64,000 nucleotides of DNA, from contig JBJMQS010000011.1 in assembly GCA_045802605.1 (NCBI GenBank), positions 1 through 64,000 on the forward strand, in the 5' to 3' direction. Under the pieces are notes generated by a model that was given only the letters and a program-made list of their open reading frames with translations, did no database searches and was not told the origin of the DNA. The position numbers and the translations under genes are program-made. Source of the stretch: JBJMQS01 sp045802605. GTDB taxonomy: Bacteria; Planctomycetota; Planctomycetia; Gemmatales; Gemmataceae. The stretch's first letter is position 1; every line of letters starts with the position of its first letter. This document shows, in pieces, positions 17,973-27,700 of this stretch.

Positions 17973-18094
17973 GACCCCGGAGGGGTGGCAGATGTTAGCC
18001 GGTGGTTGAGTTCGCCAAGACCGCCGTCAGGCGGTCGCCGGCGAGCGACAACACCGGAAACTCATGGGACACCACGATCGACCCCGGAGGGGTC
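17973..18094 (-). repeat. Composite hairpin element, copy F (inverted)
   Basis: Palindromes GACCCCGGAGGGGT (17973-17986) and GACCCCGGAGGGGTC (18080-18094) flank CCGGTGGT (17999-18006)/AACACCGG (18050-18057). The inner hairpin is ACCGCC-GTCA-GGCGGT, fully paired where copy B has a G-T pair. E and F form an inverted pair only 47 bp apart with no transposase between them. Confidence 0.85.
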
Positions 18095-18238
18095 GCATAC
18101 CCCAAACCCCGACTTCCATTTTCATTTGCCTTCGGCCCGAAAGTGTCGGATATTTGCTCTTGGCATTTCCTGTTGGCCGCGGCCGAGGCCAGCAAGAATG
18201 TCCGCGGACTGTTCTGGGGGATGCGAGCGGGCTAACTT

Positions 18239-18472
18239 CTCACTTCAGTGAGGCTTCTGCCTCACTGTTGCGAGCACGACCTCACTCTCTGAGTGAGGGC
18301 GAAAAGCCCAATGGCGGTCGTCGCACGACGAACACCACCACCACTACCACCACCGCAAGCGACGAGTCGCCTCAGGCGACCAAAGCCGCCCTTAAACACA
18401 AGGCGGCGAGCTTCGTCAACTTCCCACTTTGCGACTCATGGGGCGTGTGCCCCGGCGCTTCCGAAAGTGGAA
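18239..18472. repeat. Series of short palindromes, no gene
   Basis: Within 235 bases I see consecutive hairpins: CTCACT-TC-AGTGAG (18239-18252), CTCACTC-TCT-GAGTGAG (18281-18297), TCGCC-TCA-GGCGA (18367-18379), GCCGCC(C)TT/AAGGCGGC (18385-18407), and TTCC(C)ACTTT/AAAGTGGAA (18421-18472) enclosing GGGG-CGTGTG-CCCC. Between them is an ACC/ACT simple-sequence run (about 18329-18355). No credible coding frame covers this stretch. Confidence 0.6.
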
Positions 18473-18550
18473 GATTCACCAACAACAACAAAAACTAAAA
18501 CGATCCCCGCTCGCATCTTTCCAGGCAGTGCTGCGCGCCGAGAGCCGAGG

Positions 18551-18659
18551 CAAAGAACCAAATAAGAACCGAAATGCAAGAAACAAGGACCAATGCGACA
18601 GCTCAAATTTGGATCTTGAAAATTGACTTTGGTTCTTATTTGGTTCTTGTTTCTTGCAT
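18551..18659. repeat. Double inverted repeat 'AAGAACCAAATAAGAACC'
   Basis: Arm one, AAGAACCAAATAAGAACC (18553-18570), is repeated inverted at 18631-18648, and arm two, ATGCAAGAAACAAG (18574-18587), is repeated inverted at 18646-18659. A further related copy (TTGGTTCTTGTTTCTTG) lies at 18717-18733 and supplies the last codons and the stop of the metallophosphoesterase gene. This may act as a transcript end signal; it is probably a dispersed repeat family. Confidence 0.65.
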
Positions 18660-18712
18660 CTTGGTTCTTCTCCAGTCAGGAAGGAAGAACGCTCCAAGAT
18701 GAAGGACCAACA

Positions 18713-21208
18713 TTATTTGGTTCTTGTTTCTTGAGTCTTGATTCTTCCATCAGCCATCGGAATCACGTACTTGACGATGTCATCGTCCGATTTTTCCGCG
18801 GGGCGATCGGTGCCCAGGCACTCGAGGTCACGCCAATGCAGAGGTCCGTTCGCACTATGCACTATCATCCGCACACGGTTTTGCGAATGTTCCACCCGCA
18901 CTTCGACGAAGCTCTGAAAGTACGGCGCGCCGTTGAAGTCAAACGCGCCGGCGAACGCCTCGGCCGAGAAGGGCCAACCGCCCAGCCGCTTGGTCCAAAA
19001 CCACAGGGGCGATTTCCAACGCGGCGTTTCGCGGTCGAGTTTGGCGATGAGCGCATCTTTGCGCGGGTAGTAGCCGCAGTCGGGCACCGCGGGCTTGCGC
19101 GGCCAATCGAGCGGCGTGCCAATGCTGATGTACGCGCCGCCGCCGCCGTTGACAAAATGCTCCATCGTCCGCGACGCGCCCTCGGAGGAATACGTCTCGC
19201 GGTAATGCTCGAAGTAATGCGTGTCGCCGGCCATGACCACGGATATGCCGTGCTTGCGGAGCAAGTCGTGGATGGTGGCGAACTGATGCACGTCGCTCGT
19301 TTTCAAACCGGGAATGGCGGGGCTGTGAGTCTCGCCGACCCATTCGCCCGAGGTGAGGTCATCGCCACCCTGATACCGGCCGCCGGCGTAAAGCGGATGC
19401 CCAAGGATGACCATCTTGAAGCCTTTCGAGCGCTCGAGTGCACCTTCGAGCCAACTCCATTCTTCCGAATCGATGCCGCGGAGCCCGCCGGTATCGACCG
19501 CGATCAGGCTAAACCGATCAGTCTGAATCTCGAAGAACGGCCCGCGCTGATGGCCATTGCTGATGCCGAATTCGCGGCGAAGGCGATCCGCGTCGCGAAC
19601 CATCGCATCGATGCGGCGATCGGTCGTGGTTGTCAGCCGCTTGTCGGTGACAATGCGGGTATGAATGGCAGTGCGGGCCGCGTTCGGCTCAAAGAAGTTG
19701 GCCGCGAAACCTTCCAAGGCGTCGTACCAGTCGTGGTTGCCGGGGATCGCATAGATCGGTTTGGTGAACCCCTTGAACGGCAGGTAGAATTTCGCTTCGT
19801 AGTCCGACATCGCCCCGGTGGGATAAATCACATCCGACGAGATGACCAGGAACTTTACATCCGGCCGCTGGCCCAGCGCCAGGAATTGATCCTTCAAACA
19901 AAATTGCGACGCATCGCCTTCGCCGGTGTCGCCAAGCACCAGAAACGAGAAGTCGCCGTCCGCGACACCTTCGGGTTCCACCCGAAAGAGCTGATCGCTC
20001 GCCATGCCGACGCCGGCGTATTGCTCGCGCACGGCGCGGATCATCTCCTCGCGCCATGTGTCGGTGCGAGCCTCGGCCCAGCGATTCCAAACTTCGGTGG
20101 CCCAACTCTCGCTATTGAAAAACCAACTGAACCCCCAAATGGGATTCACCGCAATCAAGATGGCGGTGACCGGCAGGCCGATGTGCATGCCCCAGCGCAG
20201 GGCGGCCTGCGGCGACCGGGCCGCCTGGGCGACACGCCGCGAGAACTTGAGCCGGCGCCGCAGCCAAATGCCGCTCACGCGGCCGAAGAGTCCCGGCCCT
20301 TTTCCTTGGTCGGCGCGTGCCAACCAGTGTGTCCAGGCTCGCCGTTCGATCGGCCGGGTCAATCGCCGCCAGCCGAGCCGCACCGGCAACAAGATCACGA
20401 ATGCCACGATCATCGCCGTGACGATATCGCCAAACACCGCCACGAGTGGCGAGATGAACCCGACAACATTGAAGTCCACGTGCATCCGGCCAAAGTGAAT
20501 GGCGAAGAACACGGCAATGAACATCAAGCCCCAATAGGCATTCGCCGCGAGCCATTTCTCGTCCTGGGCCGCGTAGGCCGCCTCCAACTTCGCGAATTCG
20601 GCATGGGCCGGCAGGCCGAGCCGGCGGTCCGGGTGCAACGATTCGCTCGGCTTTTCGAGGCCCGATGATGTCGATACTCCTGGCCTCAACAAGAGCGGCC
20701 AACCGATCGCAAACATGCGAATCGCGACGACGACGAACACGACCGCGAGACCCGAGACCGGCCATCCGGTAATGAGAATGAGACTGATGACCACATTGAT
20801 CACACCCGCCGCGAGCTTCCACTTCCACGGCGATGGCACGGCGCGAAGGCGCCGAGCCGCGAGGATTTTGCTGAGGCCGTCGATGAGAAATGACCCCGCG
20901 ACGAAGAGAGCCAACCCGCGCACGACGAACTGCGGTTGCGCCATCAACAAGCAGCCCGCCACGATAGAGACCACGCCGCTGAAATACGTCGATTGCCGCG
21001 AGGTTTCGTCGGCGGCCTGAAACGTCTCGAGCAATTCGAGGATGCCGCATGCGACCAACATCCAGCCGACGCATAGCAACGCGAGGCCGCCGCCGAGGAA
21101 TATCGTCGCGATGGTCACCACGCCGGTGCAGAGGATCAGAAAGCCGCGAAGTCGGCGCTGGAGAGCACTCGTTCGATGTGTGGGAACAGCCGCCGTCGCG
21201 CCCGCCAT
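18713..21208 (-). CDS. HdeD/DUF308-like membrane protein fused to a calcineurin-type metallophosphoesterase
   Basis: An 831-aa fusion. Residues ~20-180 hold six predicted membrane helices like HdeD/DUF308 proteins (FLILCTGVVTIATIFLGGGL, ALLCVGWMLVACGILELLE). Further helices follow near 230-290 and 360-380. Residues ~430-760 are a calcineurin-like phosphoesterase: LVLGDTGEGD, ISSDVIYPTG, AIPGNHDWYDAL, VILGHPLYAGG and VVMAGDTHYFEHY, covering the usual metal ligands. The catalytic half is therefore membrane-tethered; its substrate is unknown. The last ~10 residues (KTQETRTK) come from a dispersed repeat, so the original C-terminus may have been replaced. It is the last gene of the long minus-strand run. 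Confidence 0.8.
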   Translation of the reverse strand: MAGATAAVPTHRTSALQRRLRGFLILCTGVVTIATIFLGGGLALLCVGWMLVACGILELLETFQAADETSRQSTYFSGVVSIVAGCLLMAQPQFVVRGLALFVAGSFLIDGLSKILAARRLRAVPSPWKWKLAAGVINVVISLILITGWPVSGLAVVFVVVAIRMFAIGWPLLLRPGVSTSSGLEKPSESLHPDRRLGLPAHAEFAKLEAAYAAQDEKWLAANAYWGLMFIAVFFAIHFGRMHVDFNVVGFISPLVAVFGDIVTAMIVAFVILLPVRLGWRRLTRPIERRAWTHWLARADQGKGPGLFGRVSGIWLRRRLKFSRRVAQAARSPQAALRWGMHIGLPVTAILIAVNPIWGFSWFFNSESWATEVWNRWAEARTDTWREEMIRAVREQYAGVGMASDQLFRVEPEGVADGDFSFLVLGDTGEGDASQFCLKDQFLALGQRPDVKFLVISSDVIYPTGAMSDYEAKFYLPFKGFTKPIYAIPGNHDWYDALEGFAANFFEPNAARTAIHTRIVTDKRLTTTTDRRIDAMVRDADRLRREFGISNGHQRGPFFEIQTDRFSLIAVDTGGLRGIDSEEWSWLEGALERSKGFKMVILGHPLYAGGRYQGGDDLTSGEWVGETHSPAIPGLKTSDVHQFATIHDLLRKHGISVVMAGDTHYFEHYRETYSSEGASRTMEHFVNGGGGAYISIGTPLDWPRKPAVPDCGYYPRKDALIAKLDRETPRWKSPLWFWTKRLGGWPFSAEAFAGAFDFNGAPYFQSFVEVRVEHSQNRVRMIVHSANGPLHWRDLECLGTDRPAEKSDDDIVKYVIPMADGRIKTQETRTK

Positions 21209-21222
21209 CGGCCACCCTCATG

Positions 21223-21630
21223 CTAATCGCGCAGTAACACCCCAACAAACGCCACGACACCCAACACGGCCAACATGATCGACAACACTGAAGACTGGGA
21301 AAGCGGCAAGCCGGGACATTGCAGCCGCAACAACTTGACGTATCGATGGTGCTGCAGCGTCGCCACACCCAACGTGACCAATCCGAAAACAATCATCAGC
21401 ATGCCGACGGTGGACGCGCTCACGTGCGTGGCTCGTTCACCACCTTTTTCAGGCAGCGCTTCGACCACCTTTGCAATCGTGAAGCCGAATGTAATCAGCG
21501 CCAAGGATACTTGTACCCATGCCAATTGTGTGCGCTCATGAGCCAAGTAAAGTTGCTCAAACGCCAGTCGCACGGCGGGTTCCGGCGGCGCGTTGGCGCG
21601 ATTCGAATTGTCGTGGGCCAGATCGGTCAC
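21223..21630 (-). CDS. DUF202 (YidH-type) membrane protein
   Basis: A 135-aa protein with three predicted membrane helices (LAWVQVSLALITFGFTIAKV; VGMLMIVFGLVTLGVATL; SVLSIMLAVLGVVAFVGVLL) preceded by the DUF202 motif LYLAHERTQLAW. Members are small inner-membrane proteins of unknown function; some DUF202 domains occur with VTC-type polyphosphate systems, which is suggestive here because a PPK2 gene lies two genes upstream. It sits two bases after the kinase stop codon and 14 bases before the phosphoesterase start, so it is co-transcribed. Confidence 0.85.
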   Translation of the reverse strand: MTDLAHDNSNRANAPPEPAVRLAFEQLYLAHERTQLAWVQVSLALITFGFTIAKVVEALPEKGGERATHVSASTVGMLMIVFGLVTLGVATLQHHRYVKLLRLQCPGLPLSQSSVLSIMLAVLGVVAFVGVLLRD

Positions 21631-21632
21631 GG

Positions 21633-23840
21633 CTACTCGCCTTCATACGCCATCGTGGATTGTGGCGAGGGTGTTTCGAGTCCGACTGGCGAGGCCAAAG
21701 TAGCTGCGCCCGCACTTTTGTCGCGCGCGCTCCACCATTCCTCCGCGTCCCGCGCAGTCCATTCACTCGTGACGCGGCACATTTCGAGCTCGCGCAACAA
21801 GGCGCCGCCGTCCTTCGGACGCTCATTCTGTTGCTTCGACAAGCAGCGCAACAAGATGGCTTCCAACTCGGCATTCACAGCGTGCCCCACTCGCTTAGAC
21901 GGCGACAGCGGGAGCTCCTGCGTATGCTTCATGCAAATTTCCATCACCGTTTCGCCATCGAAAACCGGCGAGCCCGTGAGAAGAAAATACCCCACCGCGC
22001 CCACCGCGTAGACGTCGCTGCGGCCGTCCACTTCGTGCGGCCGGCTGACCGCTTCGGGTGACATGTACAACGGCGTGCCCATCATGGCGTTGGCGCTCGT
22101 GACATTGGCGCTTTCCGCGGTGTCTAGGCTCTTGGCGAGACCGAAGTCGAGCACTTTGACGAAGTCGCACATGCCGCCGCGGCGGGTGAGCACGATGTTC
22201 GCCGGCTTGATATCGCGATGCACCATGCCGGCCGCGTGCGCTTCCGCCAGCGAGCCGCTGATTTGGCGCACGATGTAGAGAAGCCGGCCTTCATTCACCG
22301 GGCCGAACTTCGACACCAGATCGTCGAGGTTCATCCCCTCGAGATATTCCATCGCGTAATAGAAGATGCCTTCGGGAGTATGGCCGTAATCAAAGATCGC
22401 AATGGTGTTTGGATGCGTGAGCGTCGCGGTCAGTTGAACTTCGCGCTCGAATCGGGCGATTGCGGCGGGCGAAATCTTGTCCACGTCGAGCAGCTTGACT
22501 GCCGCAGGCCGGCGCAACATGGCGTGCCGAGCTTTGTACACGGTCCCCATGCCGCCGGCACCGAGCTTGTTTTCCAACTTGTACTGGCCCAACTCTTTCG
22601 CGGCGAGGGCGGCACTTTGCAACGCCTTTTGTTGCCGGGCAATGAAGATCATCGCCAAGAATATGCCGACAGCCGAAAGCACAAGGAGGCTCATCAGACC
22701 CCAAAAGGCCCGGCGCAAGATCACCACCGGGCGAAACGCTTCCTCAGCGTCCAGCTCGGTGGCAAAGCCCAGGTCAAACTCCGGCAGCCATCGCCACGCG
22801 CCGACTTTCATCACGCCACGGTAGCCACGATAGCCGTCGGCGTCAGCACCGTCGTGCCCTTGCACGGCGTCGGCGGCCATGTGAGTCAGCGGCTGTTCGC
22901 TTCGGCGCACGCTCGGCCGTTCACCTTTCGCCATATCGACGCCAGGATTGCGAATCTCGACTGTCAGAATCGATTGGCTTTCGGGCAAGTCGGCGAGCAA
23001 GCCCATCTGCTTCAGGCCATCGTCGAATCGGCTCTCGCTCATCATGAGGCCGTTTCGATCGAATGCATACACTTCGCCGGAGTCACCAAAGCGCGCGACT
23101 TGCAGCATTTTCGTGAATTGATCCTCCGGCCGAATCCTTAGCCCAAGCGCGACCGCCGCCGTGCCGGCTCGATCGCGCAGCGGCGTGATCACAAACATCG
23201 AGGGCAAGTTAGCGCGAAGCTCTCCTTTTTGATCGTTCAACAACAGGGGGCTGCGGAATGGTTTTGAAACGAGCGTGGTTCCTTCGAGTGCTTTTTCGAA
23301 AATTTCTTTGCGATATCCCGTCAGGGGTTTACCCACGGCGGAATCTTGGTCGGAGGCGACGATCCGGCCACCGGGCGCCACCACAAAGAACCCGACAAAT
23401 CCTTGTCGCTTAATTCGGTTCATCAATCGCGTGCGGATTGCCGCCTGGGCTTTCGCTTGCAGCAACTCACGCTCATCGCCATTGATGTTGAGCAGTTCGG
23501 CGGTCAGGCGTTGCAGTTCATCATCTACGGCGATGAGCTCCGCGCTGCTAGTTTGATCCGAGAGCCATGCACGCACCGCTGTGACCGTGGCATTGGCGAC
23601 GGCGTTTAGATCGGTGATGCGTTGCTGCCGCATCGCCTCTTCGACCGTATGGTGCACCCACCAGCCGGTGCCGCCGAAAACGACGGCCGCAATGATGGGC
23701 CATGCCCAGAGTTGTTTGCGCAGAAACCGGCCAGTTGCTTGAATCCGCGACGCGTTGCCGATGTAGCGCGACACACGTGCGGTGGCCCGCCCCACCGCGC
23801 TGCGTGACATCGATTGCTGGACGGATGCGCTTTTATCCAC
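21633..23840 (-). CDS. Transmembrane Ser/Thr protein kinase with extracytoplasmic sensor domain
   Basis: A 735-aa receptor-like kinase. A first membrane helix (~residues 46-62) and a second (~379-401) bracket a ~310-residue extracytoplasmic region with Cache-like features (FFVVAPGGRIVASDQ, GEVYAFDRNGLMMSES). The cytoplasmic kinase domain has the G-loop LGAGGMGTVYKA, ATP-binding Lys449, HRDIKPAN (Asp543), DFGLAK (565-570) and GTPLYMSPEA, so it should be active. The start is GTG one base after the ppk2 stop; an ATG ten codons later is possible. Its position between PPK2 and DUF202 suggests it senses an external condition relevant to this energy-metabolism run. Confidence 0.9.
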   Translation of the reverse strand: MDKSASVQQSMSRSAVGRATARVSRYIGNASRIQATGRFLRKQLWAWPIIAAVVFGGTGWWVHHTVEEAMRQQRITDLNAVANATVTAVRAWLSDQTSSAELIAVDDELQRLTAELLNINGDERELLQAKAQAAIRTRLMNRIKRQGFVGFFVVAPGGRIVASDQDSAVGKPLTGYRKEIFEKALEGTTLVSKPFRSPLLLNDQKGELRANLPSMFVITPLRDRAGTAAVALGLRIRPEDQFTKMLQVARFGDSGEVYAFDRNGLMMSESRFDDGLKQMGLLADLPESQSILTVEIRNPGVDMAKGERPSVRRSEQPLTHMAADAVQGHDGADADGYRGYRGVMKVGAWRWLPEFDLGFATELDAEEAFRPVVILRRAFWGLMSLLVLSAVGIFLAMIFIARQQKALQSAALAAKELGQYKLENKLGAGGMGTVYKARHAMLRRPAAVKLLDVDKISPAAIARFEREVQLTATLTHPNTIAIFDYGHTPEGIFYYAMEYLEGMNLDDLVSKFGPVNEGRLLYIVRQISGSLAEAHAAGMVHRDIKPANIVLTRRGGMCDFVKVLDFGLAKSLDTAESANVTSANAMMGTPLYMSPEAVSRPHEVDGRSDVYAVGAVGYFLLTGSPVFDGETVMEICMKHTQELPLSPSKRVGHAVNAELEAILLRCLSKQQNERPKDGGALLRELEMCRVTSEWTARDAEEWWSARDKSAGAATLASPVGLETPSPQSTMAYEGE

Positions 23841-23841
23841 C

Positions 23842-24651
23842 CTAGAATCGTTCCGGCACGAATCGCCGGCCTTTCAAAGAGGCTTCATCGTCGTATTCGT
23901 GCTTGTCCGATCGTTTGGGCAGCTTGATCTTCTCGCGCTTGACGTCTTCGTGTGGCACAAGTTCGAGCAGATGGGAAATACAGTTGAGCCGGGCACGCCG
24001 CTTGTCATCAGAACGCACGATGTGCCAGGGCGACTCGTCGGTGTCGGTGGCGTCGAGCATCATGTCGCGAGCGCGGGAGTAATCGTACCACCGCGGGTAT
24101 GACTCGATATCCATCCCGCTCAGCTTCCATTGCCGGAGCGGATCTTCGATTCGTGCCTCAAATCGTCGCTTCTGTTCCTCTTGGCCAACCTCGAGCCAGA
24201 ACTTCACCAGAATGATGCCGGTGTTGACGATGAAATTCTCAAACTTTGGCGCATTCTGCAAGAACGACTGGTATTGGTCCTTGGTGCAGAAATCCATGAC
24301 GTATTCAACGCCAGCACGGTTATACCAACTGCGATCGAACACGATGACTTCGCCTGCGGCCGGGAAATGCTGGATGTACCGCTGAATATACAACTGGGTC
24401 TTTTCGCGCCCGGTTGGGGCCGGCAGCGCGATGAGGCGAAACACGCGCGGGTTCACTCGCTCCATGAGCGCTTTGATTGTGCCCCCCTTGCCCGCTGTAT
24501 CGCGCCCCTCGAAAACAATAATGACGCGCAGACCAGAATGGACGACCCAATCTTGCAACTTGCAGAGCTTCGTTTGTAACTTGCGAAGCTCCTTTTCGTA
24601 TTCCTTTTGCTTCAGTTTCGGCTTGGCGTCTTCGGTCTCATGTTTGGACAT
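23842..24651 (-). CDS. ppk2: Polyphosphate kinase 2 family protein
   Basis: A 269-aa single-domain PPK2. The Walker A-type motif GRDTAGKGG is at residues 49-57, followed by PAPTGREKTQLYIQRYI, VIVFDRSWYNRAGVE (Walker B region with the lid Arg) and the C-terminal DDKRRARLNCISHLL. PPK2 enzymes transfer phosphate between polyphosphate and nucleotides, usually making ATP or GTP from polyP. The length matches one-domain class I/III enzymes; which nucleotide it prefers cannot be seen. A GGAG site lies seven bases before the ATG. It is 49 bases after the RND pump gene and directly ahead of the sensor kinase. Confidence 0.92.
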   Translation of the reverse strand: MSKHETEDAKPKLKQKEYEKELRKLQTKLCKLQDWVVHSGLRVIIVFEGRDTAGKGGTIKALMERVNPRVFRLIALPAPTGREKTQLYIQRYIQHFPAAGEVIVFDRSWYNRAGVEYVMDFCTKDQYQSFLQNAPKFENFIVNTGIILVKFWLEVGQEEQKRRFEARIEDPLRQWKLSGMDIESYPRWYDYSRARDMMLDATDTDESPWHIVRSDDKRRARLNCISHLLELVPHEDVKREKIKLPKRSDKHEYDDEASLKGRRFVPERF

Positions 24652-24700
24652 GGCGATCTCCCATTACGGATTATCAGTGACATTGGGCAGCCATGCCGGG

Positions 24701-27700
24701 TTATTCCTTCGACTTGGGCAGCGGCGTATAGGAAGCTGGGTCCACCGGTGGCCGCGCGCCGCCGGCTCGTTCGAGCACGTAATAGAACACTGGCGTCAAG
24801 AAAATTCCGAAGAACGTTACACCCAGCATACCGCTGAAAACGGCGATACCTAAGGTGGATCGCATTTCCGCACCTGCGCCTTTCGCCAACACTAGCGGCA
24901 CTACTCCGAGGATGAAGGCAAAACTCGTCATCAAGATCGGCCGCAAACGCAGTCGGCACGCTTCGATCGCCGCATCGAAGGGGTGTTTGCCCTTGGTGCG
25001 TTCTTCTTTGGCGAACTCGACAATCAAGATAGCATTCTTTGAGGCCAGCCCGACCAACACCACGAAGCCAATTTGTACAAAGATGTTCATGTCCATTCCG
25101 GCCCAGGCGACGCCCACCACGGAACAGAGCAGGCACATCGGCACGACCAAAATTACCGCGAGCGGGAGCTTGAGGCTCTCGTACTGTGCAGCCAACAGCA
25201 AGTAAACGAGGATGACGGAAATCGCGAACACGATGATGGCCGTGTTGCCGGCTCGGATCTGAAGAAGCGTAATTTCCGTCCAGAGATAGTCGAACCCTTG
25301 CGGTAGACTCTTCGCGCCCGCCTCGTCCACCGAGCGAATCACACTACCCGAGCTCATGCCGGGAGCCGAGCTGCCAGTCACGGTGGCCGCAGTCACACCG
25401 TTGTATCGAGTGACGATGACCGGTCCGCCAATGGGCGAAATGTCAGCCACACTTCCCAACGGCAGCATTGCGCCATCGGCATTACGCACCTTCAATTGTT
25501 TGACATTTTCCGCGGAGAGCCGCCGTGAAGGATCGGCTTGCACGTTGACCTGCCAGGTCCGGCCGAATCGATTGATATCGTTGGTGTAATATCCGCCGAG
25601 ACATACCTGAAGAGTCAGAAAGACATCGTTGAGTTGCACGCCCATGGACTTGCATTTGGTTCGATCGATGTCAACGAACAATTGCGGTGCGTTGGCACGC
25701 AGCGTCGTAAACACGCCGATGAGTCCTGGCTTCTGGTTGGCGTTCGCGGACAAGTCGTCGGCCGCTTTTTGCAACGCAATGAGTCCCTGGTCGGAGCGAT
25801 CGCGCACCATGACTTTAAACCCGCCGGCATTGCCCAGGCCGTCAACGGCGGGCGCACCGAATATCGCCGCGATGGCTTGATCGATGCGGCGGAAGCACTC
25901 AGCACGCAACTTGGCGGCAATGGCGTCGCCCGACCGGTCGGCACCAGTTCGATGGTGGAATTCATCCAACACGACGAACATTGTGCCGAAGTTCGAACCA
26001 TTCGCGTTTTCAAGAATCGACATGCCGGGGATAGTGATCACGTGCGCGACGCCTGGAATACCAGGATAATTTTGCGTGTCCTTCGGATCGCCGCGACAGA
26101 TGCGATCGATCTCCGATGAGACGGCCCGACTCCGCTCAAGCGAAGCGGCGTCCGGAAGTTGAATCGCGACGACGAGATAACCCTTGTCTTGCAAGGGAAT
26201 GAATCCCGTTGGGACCGAGGTAAACGATTTGTAGGTCAAAAACAACAACCCACCATAAACTGCGAGCGCAGCCAAACTCGCGCGGAGACTCCCGCGGACA
26301 ATGCGCACGTAACCATTGGTGCCACGATCGAACACTGTATTGAAAAGCTTGAAGAACCAACCGAGCGTGCCGCGGAGGAATTTGCTCAGAATGTCATTCT
26401 GTTGCGACTTCTCACGCAACAAAAGCGCGCACAACGCTGGGCTGAGTGTCAATGAGTTCACTGCCGAGAAGAACGTGGACACGGCAATTGTGACACCGAA
26501 CTGTCTGAAGAATTGGCCGGTGATCCCGGTGATGAATGCACAAGGCACGAAGACACCCATCAATACCAATGAAATGGCCACGATGGGGCCGGCGACCTCG
26601 TCCATTGCCTGCCGCGTCGCTTCGACGGGTGAAAGACCGTGCCCATGCGCCAATTTGTGTTCGACCGCTTCGACGACGACGATCGCATCATCGACCACAA
26701 TGCCGATCGCGAGAACGAGTCCAAGCAATGTCAAATTGTTTAGGCTAAACCCGACGAGCATCATCACCGCAAAGGTGCCAACCACGGCGACGGGCACCGC
26801 GATCAATGGAATCAGCGTAGCCCGCCACGTCTGTAGGAAAATCAAGACGACGATCCCAACGAGGACAATCGCATCGGCAAGGGCACTGAAGACCTCGGCA
26901 ATGGACTCATCGATAAACGGCGTCGTGTCGTAGGCGATGGCATAATCAACGCCGCCAGTGAAATTGCCCTTGAGCTGGGTCATTCGCTTCCGAATGCCTT
27001 TCGCCGTTTCCAATGCATTTGATCCGGGAAGCTGATAAACGCAGATACCGATTGATGGTTTGCCATCGAGGGTACACGTCGTATCTTCCGCCTTGGCGCC
27101 CAGTTCAATTCCACCGAAGCTTCGCTGCTCGGCCGCATTGTCGGTCGCTTTACGCCGGTCAGAGACAACATCGCGCAGCCGGGTGATCTCTCCGCCCGCC
27201 CCTGTACGAAGAATGACGTTGCCAAATTGATCAGGATTTGTGAGGCGCCCGAGAGTGGTCAGCGTGTACTGGAAAGCCAAACCCGAAGGCACGGGCGGCC
27301 GACCAATCGCCCCGGCGGCGACCTGCACGTTTTGCTCACGCAGCGCTTTGGTGACGTCGGCCACGGTCAGATTTCGGCTCGCGACTTTGTCGGGATCGAG
27401 CCAAACCCGCATGCTGTAGTCCTGCTGGCCGAACATGGTCACGTCACCCACGCCCGGCAATTGCTTCAATTCATCCACGACGTTGATCGTCGCGTAGTTG
27501 CTCAGATAAAGGACGTCCTTTGAGCCATCTGGCGAGAAGATATTCACGACCAAGAGAATACTGGGTGACTTTTTCTTGACGCTGACGCCGGTGGCTTTCA
27601 CTTCCTCGGGCAATGTCGGCACGGCTAAATTAACGCGGTTCTGTACGAGCACCTGCGCATCATCGAGGTTCGTGCCCAGCTCAAAAGTGACGTTAAGTGT

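Noticed and set aside
18623..20668. Long open frame (681 codons) on the plus strand
   Set aside because: It lies entirely opposite the metallophosphoesterase gene, has no family motifs and reads as typical GC-rich antisense sequence.
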